A stretch of 64,000 nt of DNA from JACRPZ01 sp040758255 (GCA_040758255.1 JBFLVX010000001.1:1-64000); one strand, 5' to 3'. Positions 48,747 to 58,366 are shown, counted from the first letter of the stretch. Numbers and translations are program-made. Notes: generated by a model not told the origin, from the letters alone.

Positions 48747-51437
48747 TCAGTCGTTAGCCGCCCTCTTAAGCCGCATGATAAAGCGCATCCCGACACCTAT
48801 GTCGCTTGACGCTTCAAGCTCTCCGCCCCACTGTTTGACCTGTTTTATTACCGCGCGCAATTTCTTCAGTTCGCCTGAACTTATCTCTTCGGTATCCGAG
48901 TAGATGTATTTATGGAAAAGCTCAGCGGGCATTCCGAGGCCTGTATTGGAGAATGTGCAGATGACCCATTCAGACGTCTCTTCCAATATTATTGTAACTT
49001 TGCCGTCTTCAACCGAATCATTCATTATGATCTTAAGCAGATCCACGATAACCTCTTTTAATTTAGGGGATGCAAAGACCATACATACGAGATCAGGAAC
49101 TTTCAGGTCTAACTGTATCTTGCGGAGCCCGGCCTCTTCAGAGAGCTCTTCAACGCCGGCTATCGCAGGCTTCCTTATATCCACAGGATAAAGCTCCAGT
49201 TCGTTGATGAAGATATCTTTTGCAAGATAATCCTGTATCTCTTTAAGGAAATCATTGACAGCGTTTACTTTATCATTCAGCATCCCGATAGCGAGTTTCC
49301 GCTGAGCGTCAGGCAGGGCTTCGTGGCTCAGCAGAGAAGCCGCGAGCGCGATAGCCTCAATGTGGTTGCGGAGGCGGTAATCCATGTCTTTAAAGAGGGT
49401 CTCTTTAAACAGGTCGAGTGCCTTCAGGTAGCTGACATCAACCAGATCAAAGAGGGTGCCGAGAACATGAAAAGGATGCGCCCTTGAAGAGGGCATCCCG
49501 CTGTCATCATAAATTATGGGTTTGACATAGAGTATATACGCCTTGTTCGTGTCAGACTCTAACGATGCGGAGAGAGACATCACCTCCTGATCAAGCACCA
49601 CCTTCTGCAGGAGCAGGCGGACCCTTTCAGGTTCCACCCCGCTTAATTTGACCGCCAGATCAAGGGCTGTCATATTATAGGGGGCTATTCCCGCTGATTT
49701 TAAGAGTTCAAACATCTGTTTGTTGATATAGATAACCCTGCCGAAGAGGTCATAAAGTATCGTGCTTGTATTCATATCGTCAAGTATCTTTTCTAACAGA
49801 ATGAGCCTCTCCTCCAAAAGCGCCATATTCTCGCTCAGTTCCTTGTAAAAGACCCTGGCGACTTCATGACGCAGTAATTTCCTGAGGCCGGTCAATTCAC
49901 GTTTCTTTAACTCTCTATGCCGCCTTTGATACAGCAGTTCGCTTATCTGTGATGCATAATCTCTTACAACTGATATGAAAGCGCTGAGCTCAGGCGCTGC
50001 TGCCGGCTCAATGGTGAAGGCCCAGAAACCAAGAACATCATTGGCAAAGATGAGCGGAACAACAAACTCTTTCTCCCCTTCCTTGATATCTTTAAAAAAT
50101 GGCCTCTTCACTTCCACCGGACTGTTCTCTGTTATGGCTGTGCTGTACGGTTCTCTTTCATAATCCCTTCGTCTCTCATAAATATCCGACAGCAGGCAGT
50201 TGAGGGACTTGACCTCTCTGAGACGATGGTCGTCCTCAACCTTTTCAAGAAAGATCACCTTGTTGAGCTGAAGGGTCTGGCTGACAAAAACAATTAACTG
50301 AGCCCAGTACTCTTCGGAGGTGTAAAAGCTTTCAGGCAGAAACCTTTTTTCCAGCTTGATTGATGTCTCAATCAGCATCCTCTTGGTGCCTTCTTCCTCA
50401 AGCACCGCTTTTCTTGTAAAGATGAAGATTGATAACCCTATCTGAACAGCTAAAACTTCTACCAAAGGCGTCCACGCAGAAAAATATGAGAGCGCCAGCC
50501 ATGTGAGGATTAAATAAAACAACAATATAGTTGCGGAAAAAGCTAAGAGAAAAGAGAGCCGGATATTTAAAAATTTGTACGCCGCCAGATTAATAAGAAC
50601 AATAACTATAAACAATATGAACTTGAGTCCGGGACCGGCTGTTTTAATCCAGTTCTTTGACATCAGGGTATCTATGGCGTAACCATGAAATTCGAGCATT
50701 GACATGGTCTTATTGTTTGATATGATCGGCGTGTGCAAACCCGGTATTGTCCCTGATGTCCCAAAACCGATAACTACGGTCTTACCGTTAACCAGTTCTT
50801 TAATTATTCCGCCTGTCATCGCCCTCTCAATGCTGACATTTGGAAGGCCGCTCAGTTTGCCGTTGAAATTGACAGTGTATTCTTCGGGAAATCCGGACTC
50901 TTTTTTAGCGTCTCCGCCGGATGCAATGGCTTCAAGAGATGGGTATGCCACCCCCTCTATGTTGAATGAACTGTGTGAATACCGGTAAATGCCGTGGGAC
51001 GCATCAGGCAGGCTGACTACACCAAACCTGATACGACTCTCATCCGTAATGGCAGGAAGCAGCTCAAGAAAAAATTTATCCGGGTTGTATATATCGGAAA
51101 TAATTTCGCGGCCGAATGTAATGTTACCGTATCCGGCAGATGCATTGTAAAAATTTTTGGAAACATGTTTCGGCAGAAAGGTGAAGACTACCTGAGAAGG
51201 CTTCATTCTCTCCAGTATATTGAGCAGTTCGAGCCAGAGTTCATCTCCATCGCTCCTGTGATCCAGATCAGCCTCGATCAGGAGGATATTTGACGATGCC
51301 TTGGTGACTTCAGGGGTAAGAGTTACAAACTTGTCATAAAAGAGCCCGTCCGGCATGCGCAGCAGGCCTAACATGCTCACAAGCCATACGGCTATCGCTA
51401 TTCCTATGCCGAAAGCCAAGTATCTTCTAAGAGACAT
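48747..51437 (-). CDS. CHASE2-domain sensor histidine kinase
   Basis: The 896-aa protein has an N-terminal membrane segment, an extracytoplasmic CHASE2 domain (about 30-262; LLIEADLDHRSDGDELWLEL, NVSIERAMTGGIIKELVNGK), and three further membrane segments at about 265-335. It continues with a GAF-like region (about 360-500), a PAS-like domain (about 550-670) and a C-terminal kinase part. The H-box candidate is DYRLRNHIEAIALAASLL. The ATPase part (VICTFSNTGLGMPAELFHKYIYS; GVGMRFIMRL) keeps G1 but has a weak N box. CHASE2 senses an unknown extracytoplasmic cue. It heads the polymer locus and is the natural partner of the adjacent CheY-like protein. Confidence 0.85.
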   Translation of the reverse strand: MSLRRYLAFGIGIAIAVWLVSMLGLLRMPDGLFYDKFVTLTPEVTKASSNILLIEADLDHRSDGDELWLELLNILERMKPSQVVFTFLPKHVSKNFYNASAGYGNITFGREIISDIYNPDKFFLELLPAITDESRIRFGVVSLPDASHGIYRYSHSSFNIEGVAYPSLEAIASGGDAKKESGFPEEYTVNFNGKLSGLPNVSIERAMTGGIIKELVNGKTVVIGFGTSGTIPGLHTPIISNNKTMSMLEFHGYAIDTLMSKNWIKTAGPGLKFILFIVIVLINLAAYKFLNIRLSFLLAFSATILLFYLILTWLALSYFSAWTPLVEVLAVQIGLSIFIFTRKAVLEEEGTKRMLIETSIKLEKRFLPESFYTSEEYWAQLIVFVSQTLQLNKVIFLEKVEDDHRLREVKSLNCLLSDIYERRRDYEREPYSTAITENSPVEVKRPFFKDIKEGEKEFVVPLIFANDVLGFWAFTIEPAAAPELSAFISVVRDYASQISELLYQRRHRELKKRELTGLRKLLRHEVARVFYKELSENMALLEERLILLEKILDDMNTSTILYDLFGRVIYINKQMFELLKSAGIAPYNMTALDLAVKLSGVEPERVRLLLQKVVLDQEVMSLSASLESDTNKAYILYVKPIIYDDSGMPSSRAHPFHVLGTLFDLVDVSYLKALDLFKETLFKDMDYRLRNHIEAIALAASLLSHEALPDAQRKLAIGMLNDKVNAVNDFLKEIQDYLAKDIFINELELYPVDIRKPAIAGVEELSEEAGLRKIQLDLKVPDLVCMVFASPKLKEVIVDLLKIIMNDSVEDGKVTIILEETSEWVICTFSNTGLGMPAELFHKYIYSDTEEISSGELKKLRAVIKQVKQWGGELEASSDIGVGMRFIMRLKRAAND

Positions 51438-51483
51438 TCACTTTATTCTCTTTCAATATATTTTCTCGACCCGTTTCAAATCC

Positions 51484-51512
51484 TTGACACGAATTACCAT
51501 TTAATGTAATGT
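51484..51512 (+). promoter_or_regulatory. Sigma70 promoter of the M23 peptidase gene
   Basis: TTGACA (51484-51489) and TAATGT (51507-51512) are spaced by 17 bases, about 60 bases upstream of the ATG, which is preceded by GAGGAGGG. The region 51438-51573 is divergent, so it also serves the CHASE2 kinase. Confidence 0.65.
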
Positions 51513-51573
51513 TTATTTGTAATAACAATAATACAATAATATTCTGATATTTCCTATATAGAGGAGGGTTATT

Positions 51574-52563
51574 ATGAGACGGTTATCAGTATTATTACAA
51601 AAAAAAGTTTGCGGACTCTTTTCTTTATTGCTGGCGCTCTTTTTTTTAACAGGTAATGTCTCAACGGTCCATGCCGCAGGATACCTGCCGCATATCTGGC
51701 CCCTCTCAGGAACCACCGCGCCTGACCTTCCCATGTCATCTGCGTTTGGCCCCCGTTTAAAGGCCTCTGAAAATTTTATCTATGATTTCCACCGCGGCAT
51801 TGATATCCCTGCTGAAATAGGAATGCCTGTTCATGCCATAGCGGACGGGGTTGTAAGGCTGGCGGGAAACAATCCAGCTTACTCCGATATGTTAGTTCAG
51901 ATCAGGCATTATAAAACAGGAAGCGGGCCGATGACATGCGCCAACAGGGGATGCTATTACTCAAACTACATGCATCTCAGTTCTGTTGCCGTATCGGCCG
52001 GGACCAATGTCAGCAAAGGCGCTATCATAGGATACACCGGCGCAAGCGAAAGCGGTTTCGCACATCTGCATCTTGAGATACGCGATAACGGCCTTTATCA
52101 GAAAAATTGCATAAACCCATGGAAAGCCATGCCGTATCAGGATACGCTAAATCTGAGTATAAATTTTGCAAGCAACCCTGACTTCTCCGATCCTCTGTCT
52201 CCAGAGGTTGAAGCTGCAGTCTCCTCGCCTTCAAATGAGCTTGACTTTAACCGGGTCAAAGTTGAAATATTTGACATATCAAACGGCTCTGAAGTAAGCC
52301 TCGCGTCTCAGTCTTATGACATTGAATTGTGGAATTATCTTTACACGCCTGAAAGCAACCCGGATCAATACCTGAACAACCCGGACTTTAACGGCATAGA
52401 GGTGCGCCCGGCGGTCTTCAACGCGAGGGAAGATACATATCTTGTCCAATTCCGTTTTCATGACCTTCATCTGTCTTATGTGCCACAGCAGGCAAGGGTC
52501 AGGATAACGGCTTTTGACGTTAAAGAAAACAGCGTTGAAGCGAGTTATGATATAGGTTTTTAA
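51574..52563 (+). CDS. M23-family metallopeptidase (LytM-type), exported
   Basis: The 329-aa protein has a signal peptide to about residue 35 (FSLLLALFFLTGNVSTVHAA). The M23 domain (about 45-190) has the zinc ligands in FHRGIDIP (H-x-x-x-D), and YMHLS and HLHLEIRDNG for the third ligand and catalytic His. The C-terminal 130 residues form a beta-rich extra domain of unknown role. M23 peptidases cut peptidoglycan cross-bridges or, when altered, activate amidases. All ligands are present, so activity is likely. It sits divergent from the polymer locus, next to a sugar-nucleotide reductase. Confidence 0.9.
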   Translation: MRRLSVLLQKKVCGLFSLLLALFFLTGNVSTVHAAGYLPHIWPLSGTTAPDLPMSSAFGPRLKASENFIYDFHRGIDIPAEIGMPVHAIADGVVRLAGNNPAYSDMLVQIRHYKTGSGPMTCANRGCYYSNYMHLSSVAVSAGTNVSKGAIIGYTGASESGFAHLHLEIRDNGLYQKNCINPWKAMPYQDTLNLSINFASNPDFSDPLSPEVEAAVSSPSNELDFNRVKVEIFDISNGSEVSLASQSYDIELWNYLYTPESNPDQYLNNPDFNGIEVRPAVFNAREDTYLVQFRFHDLHLSYVPQQARVRITAFDVKENSVEASYDIGF

Positions 52564-52574
52564 CCTCAAATTTA

Positions 52575-53477
52575 ATGAGAGGGAAGAACGCTATACCAAA
52601 GAAAAAATTGATCGTCACAGGCGCAAGCGGTTTTTTGGGCTGGAACCTATGTCAGGAAACAAAGGATAAATGGGATATATACGGAACTGTTTATTCTCAT
52701 CCGCTAAAGATAGAGCAAGTTAAGATCATCAGGATCGATCTCACTGATTTCGATAGTCTGAAGAAGGTGTTTCAGGAGATTCAGCCTCACGCGGTTATTC
52801 ATACGGCGGCGGCGGCCAGCCCGAACTACTGTCAGGCACACCCGGAAGAATCACGAAAAATAAATCTTGACGCCTCATTATATATCGCCGGACTTTGCGC
52901 TGATCACAAAATACCCTGCGTATTCACCTCAACAGACATAGTCTTTGACGGATTAAACCCGCCATATAAAGAAGATGCCCCTGTCTCTCCGATCAATATT
53001 TACGGCGAGCAAAAAGCGCTTGCCGAAGAAGGCATGCTTAAGCGATATCCTAAGACCGCTGTATGCCGCATGCCTCTCATGTTCGGTCTTTCAAGCCCTG
53101 CGTCAGCGAGCTTTATCCAGCCTATGATAAAGGCGATGAGAGAGGGGAGAGAGGTAAAGCTCTTTACGGATGAGTACAGAACTCCCGTAAGCGGAAAAAC
53201 CGCTGTCGGGGGCCTTCTTCTCGCCCTTGAAAAGGTTAACGGGATAATACATCTTGGCGGTAAGGAACGCATTGCACGGTATGATTTCGGGAAACTGGTA
53301 CAGCGCCTTTACGGATTGCAAAATGCAGTACTGACGCCATGTCTTCAGAAAGATGTTGTTACGCCTGCCTCAAGGCCCACCGATGTTTCACTTGACAGCT
53401 CAAAAGCTGTCAGGCTTGGCTATATACAGCCAACACTCATAGATGACCTGAAGTCCTTATCGGATAACAACCAGTAA
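52575..53477 (+). CDS. RmlD-like NAD(P)-dependent sugar-nucleotide reductase
   Basis: The 300-aa extended SDR has the Rossmann motif LIVTGASGFLGWNL, the D-L-T-D region, HTAAAASPNYCQAHPEES, the substrate Ser/Thr in FTSTDIVFDG, and the catalytic Y-x-x-x-K in IYGEQK. FDG followed by PYKEDAPVSPINIYG is typical of RmlD (dTDP-4-dehydrorhamnose reductase) and related proteins. Rhamnose pathway partners RmlABC are not in the window, so a different nucleotide sugar is possible. It begins 12 bases after the peptidase stop and shares its transcript, ending at the terminator at 53496-53523. Confidence 0.85.
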   Translation: MRGKNAIPKKKLIVTGASGFLGWNLCQETKDKWDIYGTVYSHPLKIEQVKIIRIDLTDFDSLKKVFQEIQPHAVIHTAAAASPNYCQAHPEESRKINLDASLYIAGLCADHKIPCVFTSTDIVFDGLNPPYKEDAPVSPINIYGEQKALAEEGMLKRYPKTAVCRMPLMFGLSSPASASFIQPMIKAMREGREVKLFTDEYRTPVSGKTAVGGLLLALEKVNGIIHLGGKERIARYDFGKLVQRLYGLQNAVLTPCLQKDVVTPASRPTDVSLDSSKAVRLGYIQPTLIDDLKSLSDNNQ

Positions 53478-53495
53478 AAATGTATGATTTTTCAC

Positions 53496-53523
53496 AAGTT
53501 ATTTAATATTCTAATAACTTTTT
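53496..53523 (+). terminator. Rho-independent terminator after the SDR gene
   Basis: An 8-bp stem aagttatt/aataactt (53496-53503 and 53513-53520) with a 9-base loop is followed by TTT. The stem is AT-rich, so strength is modest. It lies between the SDR stop and the promoter of the next operon. Confidence 0.5.
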
Positions 53524-53530
53524 CCCCGTG

Positions 53531-53560
53531 TTGACAATCAAAAAAATATTATAGTATTCT
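53531..53560 (+). promoter_or_regulatory. Sigma70 promoter of the DUF47-PiT operon
   Basis: TTGACA (53531-53536) and TATTCT (53555-53560) with an 18-base spacer lie 33 bases before the GTG start of the DUF47 gene. No Pho box could be read with confidence. Confidence 0.55.
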
Positions 53561-53592
53561 TTATTCACTATTTGAGATAACGGAGATTCTCT

Positions 53593-54216
53593 GTGATAAA
53601 AAAATTCTTTCCTAAAGAGACCGACTTTTTCGTAATGTTCGATAAGGCAGCCCGCAACCTTAACAAGGGGGCTGCCCTTCTTGTTGAGATGATGGAAGAT
53701 CTCAACAACGCTGAAAGAAAATCAAAAGAGATATATGAGGTGGAGCAGGAAGGGGACATGCTTACGCATGAGGTCATGCGTAGGCTGAACAAGACCTTTA
53801 TTACCCCTCTTGACAGGGAAGATATACATGCCCTGATATCGCGCATTGATGATGTCCTTGACCTTATATGGGCATCCGCAGACAGGGCAACCTTATTTAA
53901 GATAAAAGACTCTACGCCTGAAGCTGTTGAGCTTTCAAAATGCATCCTCTCCACAACAGAGGTCATCACAAAAGCCGTAACAAGCCTTAAAGAGAAGAAG
54001 TATTCTTATATACAGGAATACTGCATAGAGATAAACCGCCTTGAAAACGCCGCTGACAAGATCTTCAGGGAAGCGCTTGCGAGACTGTTTGAGAATACAA
54101 AAGACCCCATCCTTGTCATTAAGTGGAAGAATATTTATGAAAACCTCGAAGATGCGACTGACATATGTGAAGATGTTGCCAACATCCTTGAAAGCATAGT
54201 CCTGAAACATGCATGA
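53593..54216 (+). CDS. PhoU-like DUF47 phosphate-transport regulator
   Basis: The 207-aa protein has two PhoU-like three-helix bundles: KAARNLNKGAALLVEMMED, VEQEGDMLTHEVMRRLNKTF, and DREDIHALISRIDDVLDLIW. These are the E-x-x-x-D and D-R-E-D-I metal-binding features of the DUF47 (YkaA/Pit accessory) family. Its partner is the PiT permease gene that overlaps by eight bases. It starts at GTG 53593 with GGAG upstream. It is thought to modulate permease activity in response to phosphate; the family assignment is firm, the mechanism less so. Confidence 0.9.
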   Translation: MIKKFFPKETDFFVMFDKAARNLNKGAALLVEMMEDLNNAERKSKEIYEVEQEGDMLTHEVMRRLNKTFITPLDREDIHALISRIDDVLDLIWASADRATLFKIKDSTPEAVELSKCILSTTEVITKAVTSLKEKKYSYIQEYCIEINRLENAADKIFREALARLFENTKDPILVIKWKNIYENLEDATDICEDVANILESIVLKHA

Positions 54217-55201
54217 TACTTATTTTCTCCTTGTATGTGTAATAGTTCTTGCCACTATTTTTGATTTCATAAACGGCTTTCATGACACGGCAAACGCAAT
54301 AGCCACATCCGTATCAACGCGCGTGTTATCGCCAAAGACAGCGGTTACCATGGCTGCTGTATTGAATCTGGCCGGAGCCCTGACAGGCACTGCTGTGGCT
54401 AAAACCGTGGGAGCAAGCCTTGTAGAGGCTCAATATGTCACTCAGGCCACTGTTGTAGCCGCCCTGTTGTCTGCCATTATCTGGGACTTAATCACATGGT
54501 ATTTCGCCTTGCCGACATCCTCGAGCCACGCCCTTTTAGCGAGCAGATTAGGCGCTGCCGTTGCCACTGCCGGGACAGAGGTTATCGTTCAGAAAGGCGT
54601 ATACAAGGTCTTGATAGGACTGGTGGTCTCCCCTATTGTCGGTTTTGGACTCGGCTTTCTCCTGATGATGCTGATGCTGCGGCTCTTCGGGAGGTCGCCG
54701 ATCGCTTTTGTGAATACATTCTTCAATAAACTCCAGATAGCATCGGCTGCTTATATGGCGTTCAGCCACGGCAACAACGATGCTCAAAAGACAATGGGCA
54801 TCATAACAATGGCGCTGGTAAGCTACTATAAGCTCCCGGACTTCAATGTTCCTTTATGGGTAATGATACTCTGTGCGGTAGCTATGGCTTTAGGCACCGC
54901 GTTAGGCGGGTGGAGGATTATAAAGACCCTCGGCGTGAGGCTTGTGCATCTGCAGCCTATTCACGGATTTGCAGCAGAAGCTTCCGCCGGAACAGTGATA
55001 GAGATAGCCTCCAGGTTTGGACTCCCCCTTTCAACAACGCATATCATCTCATCAACTATTCTCGGGGTCGGCGCAACAAAAAGGGCGTCTGCGGTCAGAT
55101 GGGGAATCGCAGGGAGAATTGTGATGGCATGGGTTCTCACACTGCCTGCATGCGCAATCCTGGCGTGGGTCATTTATAAACTGCTTGCAATGACCTTATA
55201 G
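54209..55201 (+). CDS. PiT-family inorganic phosphate permease
   Basis: The 330-aa membrane protein has the two inverted PiT signatures FDFINGFHDTANAIATSVST and AFSHGNNDAQKTMGIITM, plus GRIVMAWVLTLPACA near the C-terminus. It has about ten membrane segments. PiT permeases import metal-phosphate complexes using the proton or sodium gradient. It is coupled to the DUF47 gene (ATG inside its end). The length is normal for the short bacterial type. Confidence 0.94.
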   Translation: MHDTYFLLVCVIVLATIFDFINGFHDTANAIATSVSTRVLSPKTAVTMAAVLNLAGALTGTAVAKTVGASLVEAQYVTQATVVAALLSAIIWDLITWYFALPTSSSHALLASRLGAAVATAGTEVIVQKGVYKVLIGLVVSPIVGFGLGFLLMMLMLRLFGRSPIAFVNTFFNKLQIASAAYMAFSHGNNDAQKTMGIITMALVSYYKLPDFNVPLWVMILCAVAMALGTALGGWRIIKTLGVRLVHLQPIHGFAAEASAGTVIEIASRFGLPLSTTHIISSTILGVGATKRASAVRWGIAGRIVMAWVLTLPACAILAWVIYKLLAMTL

Positions 55202-55810
55202 ATACTCTTGCAGTTCTATCTTCCCTGCCCTTAGAATTTTCAGCGGTGTTGCCGTAGCATCAACAATTGTTGAGGGTTTGCCACCCGGTGTCTCCCCTGC
55301 ATCAATGAGAAGGTCGACGCTCTCCCCAAAATAATCTATAACCTCCTGGGCACTCCTTGCCGGAGCGCTTCCTGAAGGGTTGGCGCTTGTGGCAGTTATG
55401 GGAAGCCTTACTCTCCTTGATAGATGAAGAGCCGCGCTCTCACCCGGTATCCTTACAGCTATCCTGCCGGAACCTCCTGTCAATAATTCAGGCAGCCCGA
55501 TCACGGCTTCAAATATAATGGTCAAAGGGCCGGGCCAAAACTTTTCTATCAAAGTCTCTGCCTGCAAAGGAACAGATTTAACAACAGCCCTGAGAGTTTC
55601 CATATCGCCGACTATAACGGGCAAAGGCTTATTTGCGGGCCTATTCTTAATCTGGCAGAGCCTTTTAACCGCTGCCTTTTCTGTTACAAGAACGCCAAGC
55701 GCATAGAAGCTCTCAGTTGGATACGCTATGACACCGCCGCCATTGAGAACTTCCAATGCCTTCTCAATAACCTCTCTTTTTGTCTCCGGTTTAAAAGATA
55801 ATATCTGCAT
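55196..55810 (-). CDS. L-threonylcarbamoyladenylate synthase (TsaC/Sua5/YrdC family)
   Basis: The 204-aa YrdC-fold protein has GGVIAYPTESFYALGVLVTEKAAV, the nucleotide-binding KNRPANKPLPVIVGD (K-x-R-x-x-x-K-P), FWPGPLTIIF, and a SGRIAVRIPG ... PITATSANPSG core. It makes threonylcarbamoyl-AMP from threonine, bicarbonate and ATP for the t6A37 modification of tRNA. It has no C-terminal Sua5 extension. It is convergent with the phosphate permease, overlapping by six bases. Confidence 0.92.
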   Translation of the reverse strand: MQILSFKPETKREVIEKALEVLNGGGVIAYPTESFYALGVLVTEKAAVKRLCQIKNRPANKPLPVIVGDMETLRAVVKSVPLQAETLIEKFWPGPLTIIFEAVIGLPELLTGGSGRIAVRIPGESAALHLSRRVRLPITATSANPSGSAPARSAQEVIDYFGESVDLLIDAGETPGGKPSTIVDATATPLKILRAGKIELQEYL

Positions 55811-55868
55811 TTAATGATTGTAGCACATGGCTCAGGCTTGATATTGTTTCCCTCCAATATCTATTATA

Positions 55869-55896
55869 TTGACAGACAGCACGATAATTATAATCC
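55869..55896 (+). promoter_or_regulatory. Candidate sigma70 promoter of the YdbL-like gene
   Basis: TTGACA (55869-55874) and TAATCC (55891-55896) are spaced by 16 bases, and the AGAGGAG ribosome site follows near 55910. The -10 box is imperfect; TATAAT-like bases overlap it. Confidence 0.5.
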
Positions 55897-55916
55897 CTAT
55901 AGAGGAGTGAAATAAT

Positions 55917-56528
55917 ATGAAAAAATCCATGCTTTCAAGAGTTGTAATCTTTCTGCTTATCTTCGGACTTGGTTCCTGTGTAACAATAAACATTTATTTC
56001 CCTGCGGCTGCGGTTGAGAAAGCGGCTGACAGGATCGTTGACGAGGTATGGGGCGGCAAAGAGGATAAACCCGCGGCTCCTGAAAAAGGGAGCGGGCCTC
56101 AAAGTTTTATGAATCAGATGTTCAGGTTCGCACTTACTGCCATCGGCCCGGCTGATGCCCTTGCACAGGAAGCTGATATCAATATCACAACCCCCGCGAT
56201 AAGGGCTTTAAAAGAGTCCATAAAAGAGAGGGCTGGCGCGCTTCAGGCATATCTTGATAAAGGGAATGTTGGAATTGCAAATAATGGGCTGCTTGTTGTC
56301 CGCTCTGTTGAAGAAGCAGGGCTTAAAGATAAGGCTCTCCTTAAGAGGCTCGTTGATGCGGAGAATGCGGATAGGAATAATCTCTACACTGAGATAGCAA
56401 AGGCGAATAAATTCCCTCCTGAGAAGGTTAAAGATATAGGCGAGATATTTGCGAAGAGCTGGATAAGCCAGGCAAAAAAAGGATGGTGGATACAAGACGC
56501 CTCCGGCAAATGGAGCGTGAAAGAGTAA
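55917..56528 (+). CDS. YdbL/DUF1318-family lipoprotein
   Basis: The 203-aa lipoprotein has signal FLLIFGLGSCVTINIYFPAAA, with lipobox LGSC near residue 23. Its C-terminal DUF1318 region follows the YdbL pattern: PAIRALKESIKERAGALQAY, LDKGNVGIANNGLLVVR, then ENADRNNLYTEIAKANKF. The family accompanies YnbE/YdbH-type envelope proteins in other bacteria, but neither is present here. Proteins of this group are periplasmic helpers of unclear biochemical function. It has its own promoter and ribosome site (AGAGGAG). Confidence 0.85.
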   Translation: MKKSMLSRVVIFLLIFGLGSCVTINIYFPAAAVEKAADRIVDEVWGGKEDKPAAPEKGSGPQSFMNQMFRFALTAIGPADALAQEADINITTPAIRALKESIKERAGALQAYLDKGNVGIANNGLLVVRSVEEAGLKDKALLKRLVDAENADRNNLYTEIAKANKFPPEKVKDIGEIFAKSWISQAKKGWWIQDASGKWSVKE

Positions 56529-56555
56529 TCATAGGTATATTGTCTAATAGGTGAA

Positions 56556-58226
56556 CTATCTTGTCACCTTAAGCATCTGGCCTACAGAGAGCTGCGAGGT
56601 CTTCAGGCTGTTAAGCCTTTTAATCGTTTTTATGTCCGTATTGAACTTCTTAGCCACCAGATAGAGCGAGTCTCCCCTTTTAACACGGTATTTGCCGCCC
56701 TGCAAGAGGTCGTCTTTTAAAGCAAGGCGTCTTTCGCCGGCGCTCCGTTTAACCGGGATCTTAAGCGTCTGTCCAACGTAGAGAACGTTCTTCTGCTTTA
56801 ATTTGTTGACGCTTACAATATCCTGCAAGTTTGACTTATATTTTGAAGCTATAATGGAGAGCGTTTCGCCGTTTCTTACTTTATGGTAAGCATATTCCTT
56901 TCTTGTCCTTGGCGCCGGTTCAGGGGCGATCCAGTTCGTGATGTTCTCCAGTTTCGCAACCAGATCCTCCCCTTTTCCATAGGGGACTTTTAACGGGTAA
57001 GGTGTATTCGGCGTGATATTCTGGCGAAGTTCAGGGTTCAGATCTACGAGAGTGTCGAAAGATACACCCAGACTGCCCGCGACAGCCTCCAGATGAACCT
57101 GTTTATCAATGGTAACGGTCTCAAAAGACGCTGATTCATATGGCTCTTCAAAGTTGAAGCCGTATTTTTCAGGGTCTTTCATAATATGGAGCGTTGCCAG
57201 AAACATCGGGACATAACGCGCTGTCTCACGCGGCAGCCTTTCATAAAGATCCCAGAAGTTATCAAGGTAGTTTATCTGCTGGCTTTGTATAATTCTTAAG
57301 ACCAGCCCCTCGCCGCAGTTATAACCTGCAAGTACGGTGGTCCAATCACCGAAGATACTATGGAGTTCTTTTAAATACTCTATGGCCGCGCCAGTGGCCT
57401 TTTCAGGGTCCATCCTCTCGTCAACCCATGTATCCCTCGTAAGCCCGAATTTATACCCGGTGGAAGGGATGAACTGCCACATCCCTAAGGCGCGGGCCGG
57501 GGAGAGCGCCCTTGCCTTAAAGCCGCTCTCAATAAGTGGCAGCCAGGAGAGTTCAGCCGGAAGCCCCGCCTCTTTCAGGGATTTTACTATGGCCTCGCGG
57601 TACTTACCTGAGCGGCGGTACGACTCCATAAAGAAATTACGCGCAGGCCCCTGAAATATTCTGATTTCATCCTCAACATATTTATTCATTATCATGGGTA
57701 TGGCATCATGAGTTCCGTCAACAGCGGTATAGCGGGAGGCATAAATCTCCGTTATCCTTTTTGAGATAGTGAACCTCAGATCCTCCTTCTGCTGAAACAG
57801 TTCAGGATCGTCGTCTGTCTCAGCCTTAAGGACAAGGTTGTATGCCTGGTCAAGGGCGTCTATCGCCTCTTCGAGCTCCCCCTGAGACCAATACTCCTGC
57901 GAGGCATCGCATAAGTCCAAAGCCCTGTCAAGGAAGTTCTGAACCTCCTTCTTTTCAACCCTTGTCGCGCCGCCGGATCTGATATCATCTAAAGCAAGGG
58001 ATTGTGAGGGCTGCTTCTCATCAACAGAAGCGCTCACTGCTTTCACAGGAGCTCTTTCTTCTAAGGGAAGGGCGGAGTAGTCCTTATCCTTCTTTGTGGA
58101 AGTTATTGAAGAAGTCCGGGAAGCAGGCTCATCGCCATAAGGGGTTACATAACCGCCGGTTGAAGCGCATCCGGTTATTAGAAAGAGAGACAGATATGAC
58201 AAACATCTAAAGAGAAAGTTCCTCAT
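56556..58226 (-). CDS. MltD-like membrane-bound lytic murein transglycosylase with LysM repeats
   Basis: The 556-aa lipoprotein (lipobox ITGC near residue 20) has an N-terminal helical region, then a GH23 SLT domain at about 195-340. Catalytic Glu is in LPLIESGF, followed by the GMWQFIPSTGYKFG and AGYNCGEG motifs. Three LysM units follow: a weak one (VHLEAVAGSLGVSFDTLVDL), then HKVRNGETLSIIASKYKSN and YRVKRGDSLYLVAKKFNTD. It cleaves glycan strands to 1,6-anhydro products at the outer-membrane inner face. ATG 58226 is chosen over a TTG three codons earlier. Confidence 0.93.
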   Translation of the reverse strand: MRNFLFRCLSYLSLFLITGCASTGGYVTPYGDEPASRTSSITSTKKDKDYSALPLEERAPVKAVSASVDEKQPSQSLALDDIRSGGATRVEKKEVQNFLDRALDLCDASQEYWSQGELEEAIDALDQAYNLVLKAETDDDPELFQQKEDLRFTISKRITEIYASRYTAVDGTHDAIPMIMNKYVEDEIRIFQGPARNFFMESYRRSGKYREAIVKSLKEAGLPAELSWLPLIESGFKARALSPARALGMWQFIPSTGYKFGLTRDTWVDERMDPEKATGAAIEYLKELHSIFGDWTTVLAGYNCGEGLVLRIIQSQQINYLDNFWDLYERLPRETARYVPMFLATLHIMKDPEKYGFNFEEPYESASFETVTIDKQVHLEAVAGSLGVSFDTLVDLNPELRQNITPNTPYPLKVPYGKGEDLVAKLENITNWIAPEPAPRTRKEYAYHKVRNGETLSIIASKYKSNLQDIVSVNKLKQKNVLYVGQTLKIPVKRSAGERRLALKDDLLQGGKYRVKRGDSLYLVAKKFNTDIKTIKRLNSLKTSQLSVGQMLKVTR

Positions 58227-58366
58227 AAGTAACAACCATCATAAATTAAAATACCCCCAAATAGCAAACCCTTCAAGAAGCCGTTTTCAGTCACTCTGTG
58301 GATTTTTTTTGCGCGGATTTCATATACTTTTATCATCAGGCTCAAACAATAATTCAAAAAGTTTCC

